64,000 nucleotides of DNA from Andrena cerasifolii (GCF_050908995.1 NC_135132.1:1979001-2043000); one strand, 5' to 3'; counted from the first letter of the stretch, positions 1 through 12,315 are shown. Numbers and translations are program-made. Notes: a model not told the origin generated them from the letters alone.

Positions 1-1145
1 CCCGCCTCCGATTGCTTTGAATTTTGGATATGTTTTAGAGGACCGAAAAATAAGAAATACGTGTTCCGATGATCCAGTTGTCCGAAATTTCAACCGCCAG
101 CAATTCTGAAAACGCCAACTTCACTGCGAAATTTTTAAGTAAACGAGTAAAATAAACAAAGATTCTTTTTTGTATTTCAAGAATGGTACAATATACCCCC
201 GAAATTCGAAAACGTTAAGTGTGTATTTCATTATAAAAACCATCACCAAAAAGTGGCGGATTTTTCGACCGAGAGAGTAAAATGTCCCCTTAAGCAAATA
301 AATGCCCTTTATAAATCAGAAAGAAATTACTTTGCTAGAACAACGTGGGTGCTCGTGTTCGTTCTATGGATTCATTTAAATTATGTCCTATACATTTTAT
401 TGTACATATCTTCGAATCCAAAAAAGGTATTAGGGGGGTATTCTGGTCTAACGGGCAAAAAAAAATCGATTTTTTTTTGCATTTTCTACCGGTACATTAC
501 ATGGGTAATTCGTGTGCAAAAGGATTTTTTTCCAATTCATATTATTTGCAGGGTTACAGGGTACAAAATAGGTAGGTATATGGCGCGCTCAGTGAGCAGG
601 ACGGGCGACGCATAACAGTTTTGTTCCTGCAACTGTATTTCGGCAAAGTTTCGACGAACTGTTTTTTACTGGGGGTGGGGGGTGGGGTGGGGGGTGAATT
701 TCTGTGTTTTTTAAAACACAAAAATCGAGTATTTGGTTACAAAGAGACCGTTACTCTCCTAGGTCACCTTTCTGTCTAAATTGTACGCAAAACTTTAAAC
801 GCGTTTTTCTCGAAACCATGTTTTTCGAACCGGGGACCATGATATTTCAAGATCGGCTGGACCAACTCAGTCCAAGTTTTGCATATATTATCAGCACACA
901 TGTGGCTATCGTCCCTACCAGAATTATGATAAAATATTTTGTTTTTACACTTTCACAGACCTTTAAAGTTGAAAAATTGTGCGAAAATCGAAACTTAATT
1001 TTCAAACCGCCGCCATTTGCTTAATTTTCAATATTTTTTTATCATTCTAGTAGGGACGATAGCCACAGGCATACGGATAAAGAATCTCTTTTCATTTTTT
1101 GTTGTAGATCATTAGAACTTTGATTAGATTTTTTTCACCATTACT
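1..1145. other. AT-rich stretch with repeat debris, no gene seen
   Basis: Three overlapping short open frames (253-615, 345-575, 704-1024) have no recognisable motif. A short inverted repeat pairs about 898-930 with about 1030-1065 (shared core GGCTATCGTCCCTA). Phrases such as AAAAATCGATTTTTTTT and AAACGCGTTTTTCTCGAAAC recur in the fold-back elements further right, so this is probably the decayed remains of the same class. Confidence 0.5.
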
Positions 1146-1149
1146 TTAA

Positions 1150-1874
1150 GGTGCCTTTCCACTGTGACGCCCTCATAAAGTACCGCTGCTTGGAACTTTT
1201 TTTGCCTCAAAAAGAATATGTTTACTAGATTGACGATTTTCCAATTTATTAATACGTGCTTTGAGAATACAAAATTATTTTCTTCATATATTTTGAATGC
1301 TTGATTGCGCCAAAATAAGGGGGTGTAATATGCGCTGTAAAATAAAAGACGCCTCGACTGCGTGATCGATTTCAGAGAAACCGTGAGTCTGAAAGAAAAA
1401 AAACAAATAGATTTCTAATCCGTATGACTGTCGCTATGGCAGGGACTAAAATTAATTAGATTGATGAAAAATTAACAAAATGGCGGACGTTCAAAGTTGA
1501 ACTATCGAAATTAGCTAAATTCTTTAATCATTCTGCGACGTAAAAGATGAGAAAAAAAACAACGAAAATGTGTGATTCTAGTTCGGACCATGGCGACAGT
1601 CATGCTGACTATAAATCTCCCTGATACCACCGCCCCAGGTACATGGTTCCTTTAAAATCGAGCACGCAGTCAAAGCGTCTTTTTTTCACAGTGCATTTTT
1701 CACCCCCTTATTTTGGGGCATGCAAGCATTAAAAAAATAGGAAAAAAAATTGTTGTATTCCCAAAACACATATTAATAAATAGAAGAAACTTCAATTTAG
1801 TAAACGCATTCATTTTGTGAAAAAAAAATTCTAAACAGTGGTACTTTATCAGTTCGTCACAGTGGAAAGACACC
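1150..1874. mobile_element. 725-bp fold-back element flanked by TTAA
   Basis: The ends are GGTGCCTTTCCACTGTGACG and its imperfect complement, each flanked by TTAA (1146-1149 and 1875-1878). Complementarity continues inward almost to the centre (for example GCGCCAAAATAAGGGGGTG against CACCCCCTTATTTTGGGGC), so the whole unit can form one hairpin. A TTAA duplication is typical of piggyBac and Kolobok; the interior encodes nothing recognisable. Confidence 0.7.
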
Positions 1875-2273
1875 TTAAAGCAGTCAATTGCGTTTGATTT
1901 TAATTTTTGTCTATTGACAAAATTTGTAAAGATAGTTCAAACATCAATAAACATGTAGCAATAAACTAAATAATAATAAAATTAATGGGTTCTTTGTAAA
2001 AAAATCCGAAATAACGCGACGAAAACCCCCTTAAGGTAGTTTCTTGTAATTCATCCTATATATTGTGCGATAGTTCTGAACAATATTAAATAATGATAAA
2101 CGTCCAAAAGATTGTGCAGTATTTGATACGTAACTTATTGCGTAGGTACATATGTACACTCATTAATTATCAGCGTGCTCTGTTTCATTGTTCGCTGGTG
2201 ACTAATTTGTGCGGCGGTGTATGAGTAGCAGATGTCACTCGAATGTATTTCCAACTATTACTAATATGTTTAT

Positions 2274-2896
2274 CAGGGTGTGTCAATTTTTTCAATGTTC
2301 TAATTTTAAAAACCACTAGTGGAAAAACGCTACAATTTCAGGTTTAAAATTAACCACTACCTTTAAATTTTGTGTAACACATTATTTAGCTAATTGGATT
2401 TTTTTTTGAAATTATAAAAAATACGAAAATTAGTGAAATTATTTAAAAAAAATTTTAATAATTGAGCTTATGAACGGCAACAGAAGCAAACAAGATATCG
2501 CTTCTTTGGTGTACTTTGTTAAATAGGATTAAATTTACTACATAGATGACATATGGCTAGATTTGTTGCTAAAGTTACATATATTTCATTTTGTAATAAA
2601 TACACATTTCCATACATTTTCATGCGAATGTAACAAATACTAATACCCACATAATTTTATTTTCATTTTCATGTTTTTATGTAAGCAGGACTCACTTTAA
2701 GCAATATATGAATATGTAATTTGTAGTTAAATCTTACTTAATTTTCACTTTTTTTCAACTGTGATTAGCTAAACCTCACTCAAATCAATTTCTGAGGATA
2801 GTTTCAGATTCAGAATTAAAAACAGCATTACTTTGTCACTAGTCATTTCCAAATTTTCAAAAATTTTATATTTACCCACAAAATCGACACACCCTA
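2274..2896 (+). mobile_element. hAT-type MITE, copy 1 (623 bp)
   Basis: An exact 8-bp target duplication, ATGTTTAT (2266-2273 and 2897-2904), flanks the terminal inverted repeats CAGGGTGTGTCAAT and TAGGGTGTGTCGAT. The interior is AT-rich without a frame. The reverse complement of the whole unit recurs at 8070-8693. Confidence 0.85.
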
Positions 2897-3090
2897 ATGT
2901 TTATACTTCACTTTTACCATTTTATTCGTACCAATTATTATCAATCGGTTTCCCCGTGACGTTATTCCACAAGTTCAATTTTCTCTAATTTTCTACTAGT
3001 CGTCATGACGTACAAAATAAAAGATCTGTGTCGATGCGCGCAGCCTTGCTTCGCTAATGAAAATTAATTCTCTGCCAAAGGGAAAAGGTA

Positions 3091-4928
3091 GGGGAGACCG
3101 GGGCAAGTTGATACAGACGAATTATCTCGACACCGTATATGTGTAGCTCCATTTGAGCAAGATATGTGAAGATTGTTGTTCAATTATTTCCTACGATCCA
3201 GCGTACGTGTGTATGCATTGACTTTAACAATCGTTTTTTAACTGTTTTCGTTTATATACAGAAAAAGTAAATAGTTTTGATACATCCAAATTGATCGTCC
3301 AAATAACATTTTTTCATTCATTTTGTATGTATTTTCTCAAGTTTTCGTTTACTACATATTAAAGAGGCAGGACCAAAGTATATTTTGACATATTTGTTAT
3401 TAAGGAATTAATTCAAACAAAAAATGGAAAAAATTGAAAACAGAATAACTGTGGGGTAAATTGATACATTTTACCTTCGTCCAAGTAACATTTTTTCATT
3501 CATTTTGTATGTATTTTCTCAACTTTTCATTTACAACATATTAAAGAGGAAGGACCAAAGTATATTTTAGCATATTTGTTATCAAGTAATTAATTCAAAT
3601 AAAAAATGAAAAAAATTGAAAACAGAATAACCGTGGGGTAAATTGATACATTTTACCTTCGCCCAAGTAACATTTTTTCATTCATTTTGTATGCATTTTC
3701 TCAAGTTTTCATTTACAACATATTAAAGAGGAAGGACCAAAGTATATTTTGGCATATTTGTTATCAAGTAATTAATTCAAATAAAAAATGAAAAAAATTG
3801 AAAATAGAATAACCGTGGGGTAAATTGATACATTATACCTTCGTTCAAATAACATTTTTTCATTCATTTTGTGTGTATTTTCTCAACTTTTCATTTACAA
3901 CATATTAAAGAGGAAGGACCAAAGTATATTTTAGCATATTTGTTATCAAGTAATTAATTCAAATAAAAAATGAAAAAAATTGAAAACAGAATAACCGTGG
4001 GGTAAATTGATACATTTTACCTTCGCCCAAGTAACATTTTTTCATTCATTTTGTATGCATTTTCTCAAGTTTTCATTTACAACATATTAAAGAGGAAGGA
4101 CCAAAGTATATTTTGGCATATTTGTTATCAAGTAATTAATTCAAATAAAAAATGAAAAAAATTGAAAATAGAATAACCGTGGGGTAAATTGATACATTAT
4201 ACCTTCGTTCAAATAACATTTTTTCATTCATTTTGTGTGTATTTTCTCAACTTTTCATTTACAACATATTAAAGAGGAAGGACCAAAGTATATTTTAGCA
4301 TATTTGTTATCAAGTAATTAATTCAAATAAAAAATGAAAAAAATTGAAAATAGAATAACCGTGGGGTAAATTGATACATTATACCTTCGTTCAAATAACA
4401 TTTTTTCATTCATTTTGTGTGTATTTTCTCAACTTTTCATTTACAACATATTAAAGAGGAAGGACCAAAGTATATTTTAGCATATTTGTTATTAAGTAAT
4501 TATTTCAAATAAAAAATGAAAAAAATTGAAAACAGAATAACTGTGGGGTAAATTGATACATTTTACCTTCGTCCAAGTAACATTTTTTCATTCATTTTGT
4601 ATGTATTTTCTCAACTTTTCATTTACAACATATTAAAGAGGAAGGACCAAAGTATATTTTGACATATTTGTTATTAAGGAATTAATTCAAATAAAAAATG
4701 GAAAAAATTGAAAACAGAATAACTGTGGGGTAAAATGATACATTTTACCTTCGTCCAAATAACATTTTTTCATTCATTTTGTATGTATTTTCTCAACTTT
4801 TTATATACAACATATTAAAGAGGAATTACCAACGTATATTTTGGCATATTTGTTATCAAGTAATTAATTCAAACAAAGATGAAAAAAATTGAAAACTGAA
4901 AAACGTATCGACTAGCCCCGGTCTCCCC
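3091..4928. mobile_element. TA-flanked GGGG-terminus element A (1838 bp) with 182-bp satellite
   Basis: The ends are GGGGAGACCGGGGCAAGTTG and the complement of GGGGAGACCGGGGCTAGTCG, each bordered by TA (3089-3090, 4929-4930). The interior is a tandem array (see the repeat entry). No coding capacity. Two further elements with the same 14-base terminus lie at 5909-7987 and 14649-16441. The TA duplication suggests the Tc1/mariner-pogo superfamily; this is inferred from the termini only. Confidence 0.8.
3290..4890. repeat. 182-bp tandem repeat, about 9 copies
   Basis: Units begin near 3298, 3481, 3663, 3845, 4027, 4209, 4391, 4574 and 4756. Each contains TAACATTTTTTCATTCATTT, then GGAAGGACCAAAGTATATTTT, and ends GTGGGGTAAATTGATACATT. 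Two variants (ATGCATTTTCTCAAG and GTGTATTTTCTCAAC) alternate in the middle copies, suggesting duplication of a two-unit block. The outer copies are more diverged, as expected for expansion from the centre. The last motif of each unit resembles the element terminus. Confidence 0.92.
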
Positions 4929-4930
4929 TA

Positions 4931-5760
4931 TTGACAATGTCAGAGGGGAAAAGGTATCATCCATCGGTAGTTGAGCATGTTCGTCCGTGAAGGGTGATTA
5001 CTCGAAAACAGGTGTGACTGTTTCACGTCCAGATGATACAAACGGCCCTGAATGTAACGCCAATTGCGAGCAAACAAACACCTATGCGTGGGCATACAAA
5101 TCGCGTAGGTGTCCCTCCGCGACTACCTGGCTTTGGCCCAAGGGCATTTTACTTGTGCATTACGGAACGCGTGCACGTCGTCGATATCGCTCACGTTTTC
5201 GTACTTTTACCTGTACGAGGAGTGAGGGCACTTCGGAACTGTTGCAGGTCGAAACAAGGAAAAATCCATGTGCATTGTTACTTGTTACGTGAACCGTTGT
5301 CATTCGTAAGTAGAACGTACCAAGTTTTTATTATACGTCGCGTTTCGAATGGACATTAACTTCAAGATTTCACTTTGGGGAGGGGTATTCCTATGTTTCG
5401 CATCGTTTTTTTTTTGGCGGTGAATATCATGTAAAAAACACTATACGGTCAATGATTTTGAAATTTCTCTCACATGCACTTATGTTTGAAAAAACTGTAC
5501 AAAACTTTTCACGCAATTACCTCTGTACTTGTAACGTTGATAGCTGTTGATAAAATCTCAGAGAAACATCCACCTCTACCTGAATAAAATATGCATACAA
5601 ACTGGTCACATTCTAAGGGATTTTTTGTGTCTTTTAAAGTTTGTGAAAAATAAGCTGTTGTGTACTTTATCTGCGTGTAAAGTAGTTACTCGGTTAAATC
5701 ATTACTTACGATTAGATGTCATGGAAGCTAGTTTAAAGAACATGGTTTTGAGTTTTAATG
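4931..5760. other. intervening sequence, no gene supported
   Basis: Two overlapping plus-strand open frames (4987-5292 and 5033-5359) in a locally GC-rich patch show no motif and disagree in frame. Position 4943-4955 repeats the sequence left of element A (GGGGAAAAGGTA). I see nothing else. Confidence 0.4.
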
Positions 5761-5908
5761 TAGGGGTAAGTGGGGCAAAACCGGGTGCGCGGGTCAGACT
5801 GGGTATCATTGTTTTTCTAAGGGCACGTTTATGTTGGAGATGCGATAATAGCGAAGGAAAATAAATATTTCTTTCTCGACGCTTTTATCGTTGGTCATCT
5901 ATGTGGTA

Positions 5909-7987
5909 GGGGAGACCGGGGCTAGATCCTATACAGCACACTTCGTTGCAGCAGTATTGCAGGAACGTTGCTGCAATATTGTGTTGTTGCAGGTTGCATT
6001 GGAATATTGCAGGAACGATGCTGCAATATTGTTGTGCATTATTGGAGTGGCAACGATCCTGCAATATTGCAGCAATATTGGAAGTTCGTTGCCGTGCAAT
6101 GTTCCATTGGCAACGATCCTACAATATTCCTGCAATATTGCGCGCACATCGACGTGCAATGTTCCATTGGCAACGATCCTACAATATTCCTGCAATATTG
6201 GGCACACATCGTTGTGCAATGTTCCAGTGGCAACGCCCCAGCAAAATTGCACCCACATTACCGTACGATATTGCAGAAATATTGGGGTGGCAACGCTCCT
6301 GCAATGTATCGCGCCCGTATCGCCGTGCAATGTTCCAGTGGCAACGATTCTACAATATTTATGCAATATTGCGCGCACATCGACGTGCAATGTTCCATTA
6401 GCAACGATCCTACAATATTCCTGCAATATTGGGCGCACATCGTCGTGCAATGTTCCAGTGGCAACGATTCTACAATATTCCTGCAATATTGCGCGCACAT
6501 CGACGTGCAATGTTCCATTAGCAACGATCCTACAATATTCCTGCAATATTGCGCGCACATCGACGTGCAATGTTCCATTGGCAACGATCCTACAATATTC
6601 CTGCAATATTGGGCACACATCGTTGTGCAATGTTCCAGTGGCAACGCCCCAGCAAAATTGCACCCACATTACCGTACGATATTGCAGAAATATTGGGGTG
6701 GCAACGCTCCTGCAATGTATCGCGCCCGTATCGCCGTGCAATGTTCCAGTGGCAACGATTCTACAATATTTATGCAATATTGCGCGCCCGTATCGCCGTG
6801 CAATGTTCCATTAGCAACGATCCTACAATATTCCTGCAATATTGGGCGCACATCGTCGTGCAATGTTCCAGTGGCAACGATTCTACAATATTCCTGCAAT
6901 ATTGCGCGCACATCGACGTGCAATGTTCCATTAGCAACGATCCTACAATATTCCTGCAATATTGCGCGCACATCGACGTGCAATGTTCCATTGGCAACGA
7001 TCCTACAATATTCCTGCAATATTGCGCGCACATCGTCGTGCAATGTTCCAGTGGCAACGATTCTACAATATTTATGCAATATTGCGCGCACATCGACGTG
7101 CAATGTTCCATTGGCAACGATCCTACAATATTCCTGCAATATTGGGCGCACATCGTCGTGCAATGTTCCAGTGGCAAGGCCCCAGCAAAATTGCACCCAC
7201 ATTACCGTACGATATTGCAGAAATATTGGAGTGGCAACGCTCCTGCAATGTATCGCCCGCATCGCCGTGCAATGTTCCAGTGGCAACGATCCTACAATAT
7301 TTATGCAATGTTGCGCGCACATCGACGTGCAGGGTTCCAGTGGCAAAGCCCAAAGAAATGTACGCACATATTGCCGCGCAATACTGTAGTGAAAAATACT
7401 GTAGAAACATTACAGCAATATTCTGAAGCAACTATGACTTTGCAAAATTTGTCGAAATATGTACATGACGTCGAGTAGATTCTGCAGCATGTTTCATTTA
7501 TATACATACAGTAAAGAAAAGGCAGATGAGAAATAAAACCACCACAAATAATAGACACGAGTCCCCGTATGAAACGGACGACGATAATTACTGCAACTGA
7601 TTTCAGTTGTTTTTTATTATTTTGAAAATAGATTTTTTTGTATATTTATTGTAATAGATTCTTACCATTAATAAATTTACTTTTGTCCAAAAAAATATAA
7701 TTATATTACTCATAATAAGCCTCGTTTCGTAAAATTTAATCCTGTAACAACTTGCCCCGTATTGTGTAACAACTACCCCCTACTCGGGGCACGTTGGTAC
7801 AACATGTCTCGACCTTCAAAATGGCTTGTTTCAAAGTCATGGTTTTCGTTTAATTACATGCGATAGCGGTCATCGGTAGAGGAAAGAACGTACTTTAAGT
7901 GAGAGTCATTGATAGTATTGAATATGGAATGCAAAAAAAATAAAAAATAAAAAACTGAAAAATGTAACAAGTAGCCCCGGTCTCCCC
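5909..7987. mobile_element. TA-flanked GGGG-terminus element B (2079 bp) with 60-bp satellite
   Basis: The termini are GGGGAGACCGGGGCTAGATC and the complement of GGGGAGACCGGGGCTACTTG, with TA at 5907-5908 and 7988-7989. The interior is a 60-bp array plus about 550 bp of AT-rich sequence that contains CTTGCCCCG (7751-7759) and TCGGGGCACGTTGGTAC (7784-7800), echoes of the terminus. It is inserted in element D. Confidence 0.8.
5940..7400. repeat. 60-bp tandem repeat with higher-order structure
   Basis: About 24 units of a 60-bp motif with key parts GTGCAATGTTCCATTGGCAA, CGATCCTACAATATTC and CTGCAATATTGCGCGCACAT. Because 60 is a multiple of three and the unit lacks stops in several frames, long open frames arise on both strands (for example plus 5968-7389, 473 codons; minus 5929-6777, 282 codons). 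They encode 20-residue repeats and are not credible genes. A larger block (starting CCCCAGCAAAATTGCACCCA) recurs near 6237, 6648 and 7180, showing segmental re-duplication within the array. Confidence 0.93.
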
Positions 7988-8069
7988 TAAGCGTTGCACT
8001 AATCGCAGCTCCAACATAAACGTACCCTAAGACAAGAGCTGCGATACGCACCCAACGTATGGTGTTTAG

Positions 8070-8693
8070 TAGGGTGTGTCGATTTTGTGGGTAAATATAA
8101 AATTTTTGAAAATTTGGAAATGACTAGTGACAAAGTAATGCTGTTTTTAATTCTGAATCTGAAACTATCTTCAGAAATTGATTTGAGTGAAGTTTAGCTA
8201 ATCACAGTTGAAAAAAAGTGAAAATTAAGTAAGATTTAACTACAAATTACATATTCATATATTGCTTAAAGTGAGTCTTGCTTACATAAAAACATGGAAA
8301 TGAAAATAAAATTATGTGGATATTAGTATTTGTTACATTCGCATGAAAATGTATGGAAATGTGTATTTATTACAAAATGAAAATATATGTAAGTTTAGCA
8401 ACAGATCTAGCCATATGTCATCTATGTAGTAAATTGAATCCTATTTAACAAAGTACACCAAAGAAGCGATATCTTGTTTGCTTTTGTTGCGATTTATAAG
8501 CTCAATTATTAAATTTTTGTTTAATAATTTTACTAATTTTCGTATTTTTCTATAATTTCAAAAGAAATTCCAATTAGCTAAATAATGTGTTACACAAATT
8601 TTAAAGGTAGTGGTTAATTTTAAACCTGAAATTGTAGCGTTTTTCCACTAGTGGTTTTTAAAATTAAAACATTGACAAAATTGATACACCATA
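8070..8693 (-). mobile_element. hAT-type MITE, copy 2 (624 bp), inverted relative to copy 1
   Basis: An exact 8-bp target duplication, GTGTTTAG (8062-8069 and 8694-8701), surrounds TAGGGTGTGTCGATTTT at one end and the complement of TATGGTGTATCAATTTT at the other. It is collinear with 2274-2896 on the other strand with few differences. It is inserted inside the larger element 5763-10378. Confidence 0.85.
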
Positions 8694-8703
8694 GTGTTTA
8701 GTG

Positions 8704-9540
8704 TTCCTTCTCGAGAATGCTTTCTCGAGAATTTTATAATTGCTTAATTCTTATTTCTCGAGAAATTTTATAATTGCTTATTTCTTATTTCTCGAGAGAT
8801 ACTACAATTTCTCGAGAAACTTAAATCTAGGAAAAGTATTATAAATCTCTTTTATTTTCGTAAATGAATGTATTACTAGTTAATCGTGAACGCATAAACA
8901 CATCTGCAATTTATAATACATGTTATTAATAACATTAGAACCTATATGAATTCCAATAGAAATCACAGTACAGAAGATTCGATATTATTAACTGCTGAAG
9001 GAGCTCTTAAATCCTTATTTAAAAATTTAGAAAAATTGTATACTGAATTAAGTATCTAATGAATTTCTTGTGGCTATTGAAGAAGAAATATAGAAAAGAG
9101 GAGGTAAGACTATTGTACCCCATACAAAATTTTTGCATGATCCAGAATTTCTTCCAAAAGGGTCAAAAGACCCAATTTCTCATTTAATATATATATATAT
9201 ATATATATATTTATGAAAATATAACAGTAACAGATTTTGGCACAAAAAAGAAATAGATTCGCTAACGCTACATTAGACGCATTGTGTTATTTAAAAATAA
9301 ATTTTAAGACCAAAAAGTAATATTTCGCTTTGTACAAATTTTGTATTAAATAAATAAATATCTATTTTTTCATTTACACAAGTTTTGTATAAATTAGACA
9401 GGAATAATCATTTAGTTAAAGTTTTCTTGTGTTTTTGATAAATATTATCAACATTATTCCAAAAATATAATTTTTCCAATATTTTTTCTATTTCTCGAGA
9501 ATTCTCAAGAAATATGATCTCATTTCTGATTTCTCGTGAA
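8704..9540. mobile_element. degenerate DNA-element fragment with TTCTCGAGAA ends
   Basis: Both ends are rich in TTCTCGAGAA palindromes (8709-8822 and 9490-9540). Between them, fragments of a plus-strand frame read NSNRNHSTEDSILLTAEGAL and, in a nearby frame, TKFLHDPEFLPKGSKDPISH, resembling the disordered C-terminal zone of hAT-type transposases, with stops and shifts. A TA microsatellite interrupts it at about 9188-9211. Family assignment is weak. Confidence 0.35.
9188..9211. repeat. (TA)n microsatellite
   Basis: Twelve or so uninterrupted TA units. Confidence 0.9.
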
Positions 9541-10387
9541 ACAAAAAATATGGAGAAATCAGGAACACTAATGGTGTTACATTCGGGTGGACCTCACGAC
9601 GGTATGAGATCAATGGCAGCGCAAGGGACCGTCGTATTTTTTCATCCAGAGAAGTTTAAAAATTTCGAGCTGAAAAGTTCCAGTGTTGCGTTGGTGAATT
9701 GCCTTTTTTATACCACTTGGATTTAAAGAATCTATCACGGTAAGTATTTTTACGTTTTACCCGGCTCTTTATCGCATGTTGAAGTGTAAATATTTAATGT
9801 TTAGTAAATCACCTGATTTGGGGCAAAACCGGGTGTTCGAGTATGGGGCAAAATCGGGTACCCATACTTTCTATGTATGGCGTAAATGTCTTATAGAAGC
9901 TGATTTCTAATCTTTAAAAAATCCAACAATAATCTTGATTATATGTATAGATCACGGATGGGCTCGTGAGATTTGCACAAATATTGAGGAGGGCGACGAG
10001 ACCTTTATTTGTGATTTTTGTGCACTAGATAAATTAAAATAAATTTATGTACAAATTAATATTTCTTAAAATATCTTTCTTTATGGTTTATAAAATGATA
10101 GTAATAATGGTTTTATAATTATATCATATTTTATGGGTTTTTTAATAGGTACCCGATATTACCCACATTTAAATGGTAAAACCGGGTACTTGCATACTTC
10201 CGAGAAAACTTGTTTTCCTGTGCGCCAAATAGTTTTTTTTTTTAAAATAAGAACTCTCATTTTCTAATTCTGTAAGGTCCAATTAAGATTTCTAGCGGTG
10301 TCCAAAGTTTATTTTACCGTCTGACTTTATGCTAGGAGGAGAAATACATTAGGCACCCCTTTATGCCCCACTTTCCCCTACATTATA

Positions 10388-10880
10388 TGGTTGGTCGATT
10401 TTAAAAAACCGGGTTTAAAAACCGGGTTTTATTTATGAATTTGTAAAATTCGGAAACCGGGTTTTAAATTTAACAAACCGGTTTTATATATTAGAATTAA
10501 TATGCAGAAATGAATTAGTTATTTAATTAGAAACGTTAACATTTTGACTTGAAACTCGCCTCGAACACAAGCCTACTGTAATTTGTAACAGTTTACTCAT
10601 TACTGTAAAACTGTATTCATAAGTTCATATTTTCTGAAGAAAAACACTAAATGGAATAAAGATTTATAATTTGGTATCACTGTAAAAAAATTATATTTTG
10701 TGCGGATTTTAGTTTTTTTTCATTTGGTTTTGTATGCAGTCTATTTTATTGTGTTACATTTTTGTAGATCCATAAATATTAATTGAACTCAAAAATTGTA
10801 CGGACTTTAATTAATTTAAATTTTATTTATTTATTTGGTTTTATGTAGATACAGTATAATTTATTTTGTTATATTTCTTA
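10388..10880 (+). mobile_element. truncated copy of the ACCGGGTTTT hAT MITE
   Basis: It is collinear and in the same orientation as 20266-20793: shared GGTTTAAAAACCGGGTTTT-type start, then GAATTAATATGCAGAAATGA and CGCCTCGAACACAAGC. The right terminus is missing, so no target duplication can be seen. Confidence 0.65.
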
Positions 10881-11657
10881 CCATAAGGGGTCGCTTTTGA
10901 CCCTTCATGAAATAAACGTCGATTTTTAGAAAGAAATTCTTAATTTATCAAAGGAAATAATTCGCAACATAACTTCTGATTTCTATTAAAATAACCAAAC
11001 ATATAATTTTATTTTTATAAATAAAATAATCAATTAATCACACTTTTTACATACGACTGGTTTCTCAAATACTTTCTTTAAAAAAAAATCCCTAAAAATG
11101 CCTCGATTTTCAGCTAGATCTACCTAGCACGGTCAAAACAACATGTTTCTTTGGGAATTTTTTCTAGAAAAACCGATAAACTTGTATTATTAAACATTAG
11201 CCTATTGCAAAGAGTACATCTTACGGATATTTCAGTATTTTTCGTGGTGAAAAGTATTGAAAGGTTTGTGAGTTATAGGCGATGCCCGAGACGTCTCTTT
11301 TTTTTAGGCACTTTGCGATGACAACCGTAGCTCGGTGCAGGATCATCCAAAATTGAAAATTCGATTTTTTTTAGGTAGTATATGAAATTATCTAGACGCT
11401 ATCGGGCCCGATTTAGGAAAAATTATTTTGAGACAAAATGGCGACTGTGCAAAATTGGGGCATCGATATTTGGCAAAAAATCGCTCGTTTTTCGAGTGTA
11501 AAAAAATTCTAGGCAAAAAAAAGGAAAAGCTCCCGATAGCGCTTAGATATTTAACCCTAAAATAAGCCTGCAAAGCCTCGAGTAAATCGGTTCATTAATT
11601 TTTTTGTTACGTGTGTCACCGACTTTGAAAACATGAATTTGAGGAAAACGCGTTTAA
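10881..11657. other. repeat debris, no gene seen
   Basis: AT-rich, with a short palindrome at about 10886-10909 (AAGGGGTCGCTTTTGACCCTT) and phrases shared with the TTAA-flanked fold-backs (TCGATTTTTTTTAGG at 11361, AAAACGCGTTTAAGG at 11645). No exon-like frame. Confidence 0.4.
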
Positions 11658-12311
11658 GGGAACCTTCCGGTCTAAAAGTCGATTTTTTTTATTTCATTTT
11701 GCGAATGTTCAATCTTTTAGGAATACGTGTTTAAAAGGATTTGTTGAAATTGTAAAAGTTTAAACGCGTTTTTCTCGAAACAGTGTTCTCAAAACGGTGG
11801 GACCTGTATCTCCAAAAGTTATTATCCGATTCGACTGAAACTTTTTTTATTTTGAAGAATATACTTCTGGCTAGAGATGATACCAGAAAAAAATACAAAA
11901 ATTGAAAATTTATAATTTTCAAAGGCGTTGAAAGGGTGAAAAATATAGGGAAAAAGTGATTTCAAACTTCAAGTGTCGTTATTCTCTAAAAAAATGTTAT
12001 TTGTGTAATTTGTTCTGGTTTCCCCTTGCCAGAAGTATATTCTTCAAAATAAAAAAAGTTTCAGTCGAATCGGATAATAACTTTTGGAGATACAGGTTTC
12101 ACCGATTGGGATCAATTTTTTTACGCCTTGACTTTAACGAGTCCCAGTGCCGTCTGCAATGATTAATTATTATAAAACAAAAAATATATTTCTATAACTT
12201 AAGACATCCTTAATACAACGCAAAAAGTCCCATTAAATTATATACAGTAGTTTTCCGTTAATTAATTCCTAAAGATCACCTATTTTTTGGGTCTCTAGAC
12301 CGGAGGGTCCC
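11658..12311. mobile_element. TTAA-flanked fold-back element (654 bp)
   Basis: The ends GGGAACCTTCCGGTCTAAAA and the complement of GGGACCCTCCGGTCTAGAGA are each bordered by TTAA (11654-11657, 12312-12315). A second internal inverted pair joins about 11800-11880 with about 12020-12100 (core CAGTCGAATCGGATAATAAC). Short open frames on both strands here are products of this symmetry. Confidence 0.72.
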
Positions 12312-12315
12312 TTAA

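Larger units (their letters stand above)
5763..10378. mobile_element. TA-flanked GGGG-terminus element D with nested insertions and transposase remnant
   Basis: The left end, GGGGTAAGTGGGGCAAAACC, pairs with the complement of GGGGAAAGTGGGGCATAAAG at the right; TA borders lie at 5761-5762 and 10379-10380. Element B (5909-7987), a hAT MITE (8070-8693) and a CTCGAG-ended fragment lie inside, so D is the oldest layer. At 9941-10039 a plus frame reads HGWAREICTN then FICDFCALDKLK and a stop: a Cys/His, PHD-like tail of the type found at the C-termini of some insect DDE transposases. The terminal phrase recurs internally near 9822-9862 and 10180. Superfamily assignment (pogo-like) is an inference. 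Confidence 0.65.

Noticed and set aside
5968..7389. 473-codon open frame and its companions on both strands (5891-6814, 6549-7478, 5929-6777, 6669-7367)
   Set aside because: All lie in the 60-bp stop-free satellite of element B, encode 20-residue repeats in several frames at once, and show no domain; they are by-products of the repeat.
5940..7400. regular repeats resembling a CRISPR array
   Set aside because: Units are contiguous without unique spacers, and the genome is eukaryotic.
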